From positions 16,138,001 to 16,202,000 of the forward strand of contig NC_083681.1 in assembly GCF_033118175.1 (NCBI RefSeq): 64,000 nt of DNA, given 5' to 3'. A program made the position numbers and the translations under genes. Source of the DNA: Dama dama (Eukaryota; Chordata; Mammalia; Artiodactyla; Cervidae). The notes under the pieces were generated by a model. The model worked only from the letters and a program-made list of their open reading frames with translations. It was not told the DNA's origin and made no database searches. The first letter of the stretch is position 1; each line of letters opens with the position of its first letter. This document shows, piece by piece, positions 57,307 to 64,000 of this stretch.

Positions 57307-57545
57307 AATATTCCATTGCATATTTGTACCACAGCTTCTTTATCCATTCTTCGGCTGATGGACATTTAGGCTGCTTCTGCATCCTGTCTATTGTAAATAG
57401 TTGCTGCTGTAGACATTGGGGTGCATGTATCTTTTTGAATTATGGATTTCTCCAGATACATGTCCAGGAGTATGATTTCTGGATCCTATGGCAGCTCTAT
57501 TTTCAGCTTTTTAAAGAACCTCCACACGGTTCTCCATAGTGGCTA

Positions 57546-57915
57546 ATTTGTTGTTCAGTCACTAAGTCATGTCCAACTCTGTGACCCCATGGACTGTAGC
57601 AGGCCAGGCTTCTTTGTCCTCCCCATCTCCCAGAGTTTGCTTAAATTCATGTCCATTGAGTCAGTGATGCTATCCAACCATCTCATCTTCTGTTGTCCCC
57701 TTCTCCTCCTGCCCTGAATCTTTCCCAGCATCTATGTCTTTTCCAGTTAGTCAGCTCTTCGCATCAGGTGGTCAAAGTATTGGAGGTGCAACTTCAGCAT
57801 CAGTCAATGAATATTCAAAATTCATTGTCTTTAGAATTGACTGGTTCATCTCCTTGCTGTCCAAGGGACTCTCAAGAGTCTTCTCCAGCACCACAATTTG
57901 AAAGCAACAATTCTT
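57546..57915 (-). mobile_element. BovB fragment, short target duplication
   Basis: tttgttgttcagtcactaag to aagcaacaattctt. Flanks tggcta at 57540-57545 and 57916-57921; L1 text resumes after it (cccactaatagtgtaggagg). Confidence 0.92.
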
Positions 57916-58700
57916 TGGCTATACTTGTTTTCAGTCCCACTAATAGTGTAGGAGGTTTCCCTTTTCTCTACACCCTCTCCAGCATTTATTGTTTCTGACT
58001 GCTATGAAGTGATATCTCATTGTGGCTTTGATTTGCATTTCTCTAATAATTAGTGATTTTGAGCATCTTTTCATGTGCTTTAAATCATCTGTATGTCTTC
58101 TTTGGAGAAATGCCTGTTTAGATCTTTTGCCCATTGTATTTTGATTGAGCTGTTTGGTTTTTGATAATGAGGTCCATGAGCTGTTTGTATATTTTTGAGA
58201 TTAATCTCTTGTCAGTTGTTTCATTTGCAAATATTTTCCCCCATTCTTCAGGCTGTTTTTTTTTTCATCCTGTTTATGATTTCCCTCACTGCTCAAAAGC
58301 TTTTAAGTTCGAGTCCCATTTTTGTTTTATCTTCATTACTCTAGGATATGGATTGAAAAAAATCTTGCTGTGATTTACATCAAAGAGTGTTTGCCTGTTT
58401 TCCTCTATGAGTTTGTAGTATCTGGCCTTACGTTTATGTCTTTAATCCATTCTGAGTTTATTTTTGTATGTGGTATTAGAGTATATTCTAATTTCACTCT
58501 TTTACATGTAGCTGTCCAGTTTTCCCTATAGCACTTATTGAAGAAACTCTTTTCTCCATTGTATGTTCCTGTCTCCTTGTTATAGATCACATGACCATAA
58601 GTGTAAGGGTTATTCTCTGGGACTTTCTACCCTGTTCCATTGATCTATATTTCTGTTTTTATGCTAGCATACAGTTTTGATGACTGTAGCTTTGTGGTAT

Positions 58701-59032
58701 GGTAAGTTCCCTACCTACAAACCTTCAAGTAGTGAACTTTCAAAGATGCAAACATGAGTTCACAGTCCAGTCATATAAGTCAGTTCAAGTGACTGGGATG
58801 AACTACTGTATTTTCAAGGTACTATACTATAAAACTAAAAATTGTTTTTGCTTTTTGTGTTTGTTTTTTATGTATTATTTGTGTGAAAACTGTTATAAGC
58901 CTATTTCAGTACACTACTACATAGGCAATTGCATTAGTTTGGTACCTAGGCTAACTTTGTAGGACTTAGGAACAAATTAAACTGAGGAACACACTCTTGG
59001 GATGCAACTCATTTGTATGTGGGAAACTTACA
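58701..59032. mobile_element. Nonautonomous TIR DNA transposon, family not recognised
   Basis: A 332-bp non-L1 block interrupts the L1 text (ctttgtggtat ... agtctgagctcaggg). Its ends are inverted repeats: left ggtaagttccctacctacaa, right (reversed) tgtaagtttcccacatacaa, 16 of 20 matching. TAT (or TA) flanks both sides (58698-58700, 59033-59035). It has no transposase frame. TA-type targets suggest Tc1/mariner, by inference. Confidence 0.8.
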
Positions 59033-59419
59033 TATAGTCTGAGCTCAGGGAGTCTGATTCTTCCAGCTCCATTTTCCTTTCTCCCTTTGGCTGGTCCTGA
59101 TCGTTTGTGTTTCCATACAGATTTAAAATTTTTTCTGTTCAAGTTTTATGAAAATGCCATTGGTAGTTTGATCAGATTGCATTGAGTCTGTAGATTGCTT
59201 TGGGTAATAGAGTCATTTTTACAATATTGATTCTTCCAAGCCAAGAACATTGTATATCTCTCCATCTGTGTCATCTTTTATTTCTTTCATCAGCATCTTA
59301 CAGCTTTCTGAATACGGATCTTTTGCTTCCTTAGGTAGGTTTATTCCTAGGTACTTATTCTTTTTCATGCAATGGTAAATGTGGTTGTTTCCTTAATCTC
59401 TCTTTCTGATCTTTCCTTA

Positions 59420-59662
59420 TTAGTGTATAGAAATGGCAAGTGACTTTTGTGTACTAATTTTGTATCCTGCAACTTTACAAAAATCATTGATAACCTCTAC
59501 TAGTTTTCTAGTAGCATCTTTAGGATTTACTATGTATAGTATCATGTCATCTACAAACAGTAGCAATTTTGCTTCTTTTTCATTTTGGATCCCTTTTATT
59601 TCTTTTTCTACTCTGATCACTGTGGCTAGGACTTCCCAAACTATGTTGAATGAAAGTGGCAA
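59420..59662 (-). pseudogene. L1 ORF2 RT fragment
   Basis: An 80-codon frame: SFNIVWEVLATVIRVEKEI, motif C as LLFVDDMILYI (alanine replaced by valine, catalytic DD kept), then GYKISTQKSLA. It belongs to the younger L1. No intact ORF. Confidence 0.85.
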
Positions 59663-59818
59663 GAGTGGACACCTTTGTCTTGATCTTGATCTTAATGAAA
59701 ATGTTTTCAGCTTTTCAACATGAAGTATGATGTTAGCTGCTAAAACATTTCATTTGTCATGCATGGCCTTTATCATGTGGGGGTAGGTTCCCTCTAAGCC
59801 CACTTTCTGGAGAGGTGG

Positions 59819-59840
59819 TTTTTTTTTTTTTTTTTTTTTT
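59819..59840. repeat. Poly(T) tract, 22 T, inside L1
   Basis: Expansion of an L1 position that normally has a short T run (gagag-ttttt-atcat). Confidence 0.9.
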
Positions 59841-60099
59841 GTCGTAAATGAGTATTGAATCCTGTGAGATTTTTTTCTGCATCTATTGAGATGATCATAT
59901 GATTTTTATCTTTCATTTTGTTCATGTGTGTATCACATTGATTTCTTTGCATATAACAAAGAATCATTGTGCTCCTGGTATAAATCCCACTTGATCAGCA
60001 TGTGTGATCCTTTTAATGTGGTGTTGGATTTGGTTTGCTAGTATTTTATTAAGGATTTTTTAATCTATATTTATCAGTAATATTGGCCTGTAATTGTCT

Positions 60100-60601
60100 T
60101 AGTTCACTGATTTTAGATATTGTTTTCTAATACAAACATTTAAAGCTATATATTTTCTTCCATATACTGCTTTAACTACATCCCACAGATTTTGGTGTGT
60201 CTTGTTTTTATTGACATTCACTTAAAAATATTTGATAATTTCTTTTATGATTTTTTTCCTGTTATGAATGATTTTGAACTGCTTTAATTTCCAGATATTT
60301 AGGGTTTCCTAGATGTCTTATTGGGCTTCCCAGGTAGCACTAGCTAGCTAGCTGGTAAAGAACCTGTCTACCAATGCAGGAGACAAGAGATATGCATGCA
60401 ATCCCTGGGTCAGGAAGATCCCCTGGAGGAGGGCACAGCAACCCACTCCAGTATTCTTGCCTGGAGAATCCTATGGATAGAGGAGCCAGGGGAGGCCGCA
60501 GTCCTTAGAGTCGCAAAGAGTCAGACACAACTGAAGCACCTTAGCGCACACACACAGATGTCTTATTAATTATTATTGTTTTCCCTTTCAACTGTTGTAG
60601 A
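60100..60601 (-). mobile_element. Old L1M (middle part)
   Basis: Continues 54610-55786: tacaaacatttaaagctata, ctgctttaactacatcccac, atttccagatatttagggtt. Interrupted by the SINE at 60323-60555. Confidence 0.8.
60323..60555 (+). mobile_element. Bov-tA SINE with perfect 12-bp target duplication
   Basis: gggcttcccaggtagcac with a (CTAG)n in the head (60339-60352), to agtcagacacaactgaagc. Flanked by agatgtcttatt at 60311-60322 and 60556-60567. Confidence 0.96.
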
Positions 60602-60956
60602 TTGTGATGGCTAATTTTATATGTCACTTGGCTACACTGCCCTACCCAGAACATCATTCTAAACATTGCCATAAATATTTTTTAGATGTGATTAGCATTT
60701 AAATTAGTAAACTCTGAGTAAAGCACATTACCCTCATAATGCAGGTAGAATTTGTCTAAATAGTTGAAGGTCTGGAGAGAAAACAGGTCCCCTGAGTAAG
60801 AAGGATTCTGCTTCCAAGAAGCCTTAAGACCTGATCCTATAATTTTAACTCTTCCCTTGTCTCCAGGCTATTGGACTGTCCTGTAGATTCTGGATTTGCC
60901 AGCCCCCACAGTTATGTGAACTGATTCTTTAAAATCTCTCTCTCTCTAATGTGCTA

Positions 60957-60973
60957 CCTAGCTAGCTAGCTAG
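60957..60973 (+). repeat. (CTAG)n tract
   Basis: Four CTAG units, self-complementary, just before the minus-strand SINE. Confidence 0.9.
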
Positions 60974-61008
60974 ATGTGTATGTATATGCTTATATATATT
61001 TGTGTGTG

Positions 61009-61216
61009 CATGCTCAGGTGCTTCAGTCATGTGTGACTTTTTTGCAACCCTATGGACTGTAGCCCACCAGGCTCCTTTGTCCATGGGATTCTCCAGGCAA
61101 GAATACTGGAGTGGGTTGCCGTTTCTTCCCCCAGGGGATCTTCCCAACCTAGGGATTGAACTCACTTCTCCTGCATTGCAGGCAGATTCTTTACTGCTGA
61201 GTCACAGGGGAAGCCA
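61009..61216 (-). mobile_element. Bov-tA SINE inside the LTR-like element
   Basis: catgctcaggtgcttcagtc to gctgagtcacaggggaagcc, full length, followed by (TA)n(CA)n. Confidence 0.94.
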
Positions 61217-61320
61217 ATATATATATATATACACACACACATACATATATCATTAGATATAGATATTCACACACATTCTGTTGGTTCTGTTTCTCTGGAA
61301 AATTCTAATACACAGGTAGA

Positions 61321-62345
61321 AAACACACTCTTTTAAATTTTAACCCATACTAAATTTATTGAGATTTGTTTTATGACCCCCAAATAAGATCTATCTTGAT
61401 GAATGACCATCTACTCCTTAAATTCATGTATATTCAGCTGTTGCTTGACGCAATGTTCTATAAATGCTAATTTGGTAGAGGTAGTTTACAGTGATGTTCA
61501 CATCTTCTTGGTCATTACAAATCATTTTATCTAGCTGTTATAAAAATTTCTGTGACAGAGATGTTAACAGAATCTTATTGTGATTATGTATGTCTGTCTA
61601 TGACTCCTTCACATTCTGTGAAAATTCACATATTCTGAGTTTCCATTGTTAAGTATATATTTGTTATACTTTATATGTCATCCTCATGATTCATCTTTTT
61701 TATCATTTTGAAATATCTCTTTATTTCCAGTAATTCTCTTTGCCTTAAAAACTCTACTGTATATAACATTGCTATAGCCACTTCAAGCTTGGTAGGCTTG
61801 TGGGTCATGTGGTATATAATTTTCCACCCATTTACTTTCCATTTATCTGTGTTTTATATTTAAAATGTCTGTTGTAGGAGGCATATAGCGAGTCTCAGTT
61901 CTTTATGAACTCTGTCATAATTAGACTGCTTACACCGTTAACATTCAATATGCTTTTGTGTTGTTTAAGTCTATTATCTTACCTTTTTTTTCTGATTGCT
62001 ACTTCATTTTTTGTTCCTCTGTTCCATGTTTTCTTACTTTTATTGGGTTATTTAATTTTTTACTGCTTCTTTTTAATTTATATCTTGATTCTTAGACATT
62101 TTTCAAGTGTAAATTTTTATTGGTTTGCTCTAGGGATATACATTCTTAAACTTTCACATCTGCTTAGAGTTAATATTATATTACATCATATAAAGTATAG
62201 AAACTTGGCAATCATATATATCCCTTTATAACCCCCCACTGATCTTCATGTTACAGTAGTCATATGTATTACTCCTACATAAACTGAACACTCCAACAGA
62301 CAATGTTATAACTTTTGCCTTAAACACATGTATTTTAAAGGACTG
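61321..62345 (-). mobile_element. Old L1M (right part, ORF2 start and 5' side)
   Basis: atctatcttgatgaatgacc, tgcttgacgcaatgttctat, gcttacaccgttaacattca, gtaaatttttattggtttgctc and ttggcaatcatatatatccc follow reverse L1M order. Together with 54610-55786 and 60100-60601 it forms one old copy. Confidence 0.75.
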
Positions 62346-64000
62346 AAGAGGAAAACAGTCTTTTTTAAAGACCGTTTTTTAAGAGCAGTTTTGGGTTCAC
62401 AGAAAATTGAGGAGAACATACAGAGCTTCCCCATATACCTCCTGCCCCCATGGGTACAGTCTCCCCATTTACCAACATCTGCCGTCAGAGTGGTAGATTC
62501 ATAAAAGTGATGAATATACATTGATACATTCTACTTACCCAAAGTCCATAGTTTACATCACAGTTCACTCTTGGTGTTGTATTTTCTGAGTTTAGACTAG
62601 TGGACAATGACTTTGAGCCACCAGGGAAGCCCCAAAGGGTAAAGAATCTGCCTGCAGCACAGGAGACGTAGGTTCAGTCCCTCGGTCAGGAAGATCCCCT
62701 GGAAAAGAGGATGGCTCCCTGCTCCGGTATTCTTGCCTGGAGAATTGCATGGATAGAGGAGCCTGGTGGGCTACAGTTCATGGGGTCCCAAAGAGTCAGA
62801 CACATAACATGTATCCATCATTATTGTGCCATGCAGAGTGTTTTCCCAGCCTAAAAATCCTCTGTGTGCCACCTACTCATCCTTCCTCTCAACCTGGATC
62901 TTTTTACTGTCTCAGTTTTGCCTTTTCTAGAGAGTCATCTAGTTGGAATCATTTAGTATGTAGCCTTTTCAGATTTCCTTATTTCACTTAGTTAGTTATT
63001 TCATTTAAGTTACCTGTATGTCCTTTCATGACTTGATTACCCACTGCTTTTTAACACCACATCATGTTCCATTGTTTGGATATACACAGTTTGTTTATCT
63101 ATTAACTTACTGAGGTGTGTCTTATTTGTTTTGGCAGTTATGAACAATGCTGCTATAAACATCCAAGTGCAGACTTTTGTATGGACCTGAGTTTTCAGCT
63201 CCTTTGGGTAAATATCAAAGAATGCAATTGTTGGATTGTAACGTATGTTAAATTTTGTAAGCAATTACCACTCTGTCTTCCAAAGTTTCTGTACCATTTC
63301 ACATTCCCACAGCAGTGTATTAAAATTCCATTGCTCCACACCTTTACCAGTATTTGATGTTATCAGTGTTCTGCATTTTCGCCATCCTAAAAGGTGGGTA
63401 GTGATATCTCATTGTTTCTTAATTTACATTTTCCTGATGACATATGATGTGAAGTATCTTTTCACACGTTCGTTTGTCATCCATCTATCTTCTTTGGTCA
63501 GGTTTTTGTTAAAGTCTGGCCCATTTCTAAATCAAGTTGTTTCTTTTCTTATTATTGAGTTTTAAGAGTTCTTTGTATATTTTGGATAACAGATGTATCT
63601 TTAATAAATATTTTCTCCCAGTGGGTGGTTCTTATCTCATTCACTTGACATTGTCTTTCACAAAGCAGAAATTTTATATTTTAATGAAGTCCAGCTTATC
63701 AGTTCTTTCTTGGATGATGCCTTTGATGCTTTATCTAAAAAGTCTCTCCATATAAACTCTAGAATTAATTTGAAATCAATATCCACAAAATAAATTTGCC
63801 TTGAATCTATAGATCAACTTGAAAATAACTAACATCTTGTCAATACTGAGTCTTCCTTATCCATATACGTGGAGTATCTCTCCATTCATTTAGTTCTTCG
63901 ATTTCATTTGTCAGAATTCTGTAGTTCCTCATATAGATCTTAAAAGCATTTTGTTAGATTTATACCTATTTCATATTTATACCTAAGTATTTCATATTTT
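62346..64000 (-). mobile_element. Old L1 (3' UTR to RT), runs off the window
   Basis: Reverse L1: agcagttttgggttcacaga, acagagcttccccatatacc, ttatgaacaatgctgctata, ctttgggtaaatatcaaag, ttccaaagtttctgtacca and ctccattcatttagttcttc. Split by a SINE at 62612-62805. Its 5' side lies beyond 64000. Confidence 0.88.
62612..62805 (+). mobile_element. Bov-tA SINE with inverted head
   Basis: The body is plus-oriented (gggtaaagaatctgcctg to gtcccaaagagtcagacac). Its first 20 bases, tttgagccaccagggaagcc, are the head in reverse complement. The copy therefore seems to carry a very short 5' inversion. Confidence 0.9.

Larger units (their letters stand above)
55787..60099 (-). mobile_element. Younger cetartiodactyl L1 with 15-bp target duplication
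   Basis: Reverse L1 from a T-rich tail and tacaatgttacattagtttc (3' UTR) to ggcctgtaattgtc (RT region). TAGTTCACTGATTTT occurs perfectly at 55772-55786 and 60100-60114. Removing four later insertions (56036-56674, 56910-57306, 57546-57915, 58701-59032) leaves about 2.5 kb of 5'-truncated L1. Confidence 0.95.
60602..61315 (+). mobile_element. Ancient LTR-like element split by a SINE
   Basis: Starts TGTGATGGCTAATTTTAT, has gatgtgattagcatttaaat, cttgtctccaggctattgg and ttgttggttctgtttctctgg-like text near the end, and finishes CTAATACACA. TG...CA ends and a 5-bp duplication gtaga (60597-60601, 61316-61320) fit an LTR retrotransposon. Family name uncertain. Confidence 0.65.

Noticed and set aside
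1..64000. CRISPR array, operon, origin or prokaryotic system
   Set aside because: The window is mammalian; there are no regularly spaced repeats with unique spacers and no bacterial gene structure.

Overview
This window is non-coding genomic DNA from a ruminant mammal, most likely a bovid. The diagnostic evidence is the combination of about 25 Bov-tA/Bov-A SINEs (tRNA-Glu-derived head, body ending in a gtcgcaaagagtcggacacg-type block), 11 copies of the RTE-type LINE BovB, a ruminant CHR-type SINE and cetartiodactyl L1 3' ends. The sequence alone does not separate cattle, buffalo, bison, sheep and goat. I recognise no host protein-coding exon, rRNA, functional tRNA or CpG island. Every open frame I could identify belongs to a decayed retrotransposon reverse transcriptase or endonuclease. 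The remaining open frames are short, lack recognisable domains and look like chance frames.

Layout: 1-4068 is an old L1 (+) split by a younger L1 (503-3120). 4.1-11.7 kb is mostly unassigned DNA with SINEs, a CHR SINE, MIR and L2. 11.7-18.0 kb is the most structured locus: a MIR holds a long BovB (-), which itself holds a second BovB carrying a twin-priming inversion. 18.3-22 kb holds old L1, a BovB and SINEs. 22-36 kb is the repeat-poor part: scattered MIRs, an 85-bp tandem duplication, Tigger-like and MER5A-like DNA transposons, MST- and MLT1-like LTRs and L1 tails. 36.3-41.7 kb has MIRs, a BovB, SINEs and microsatellites. 41.75-48.0 kb is an old L1 (-) opened by five later insertions. 48-54.6 kb has MIR, L2, BovB and SINEs. 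54.6-62.3 kb is another old L1 (-) that received a younger L1 with a perfect 15-bp target duplication; that younger L1 then took up three BovB fragments and an unnamed terminal-inverted-repeat transposon. 62.35-64.0 kb is a third old L1 (-) running off the window.

The elements form a readable insertion order: MIR/L2/old L1 first, then DNA transposons and LTRs, cetartiodactyl L1, BovB, and finally Bov-tA SINEs. Bov-tA is known to be mobilised by BovB machinery, as both share 3' sequence. I found no undescribed biological system with an encoded function. The best leads are the nested BovB locus with its fold-back geometry, the TIR element at 58.7 kb, the 85-bp duplication at 24.0 kb and a candidate exapted ancient element near 52.9 kb.
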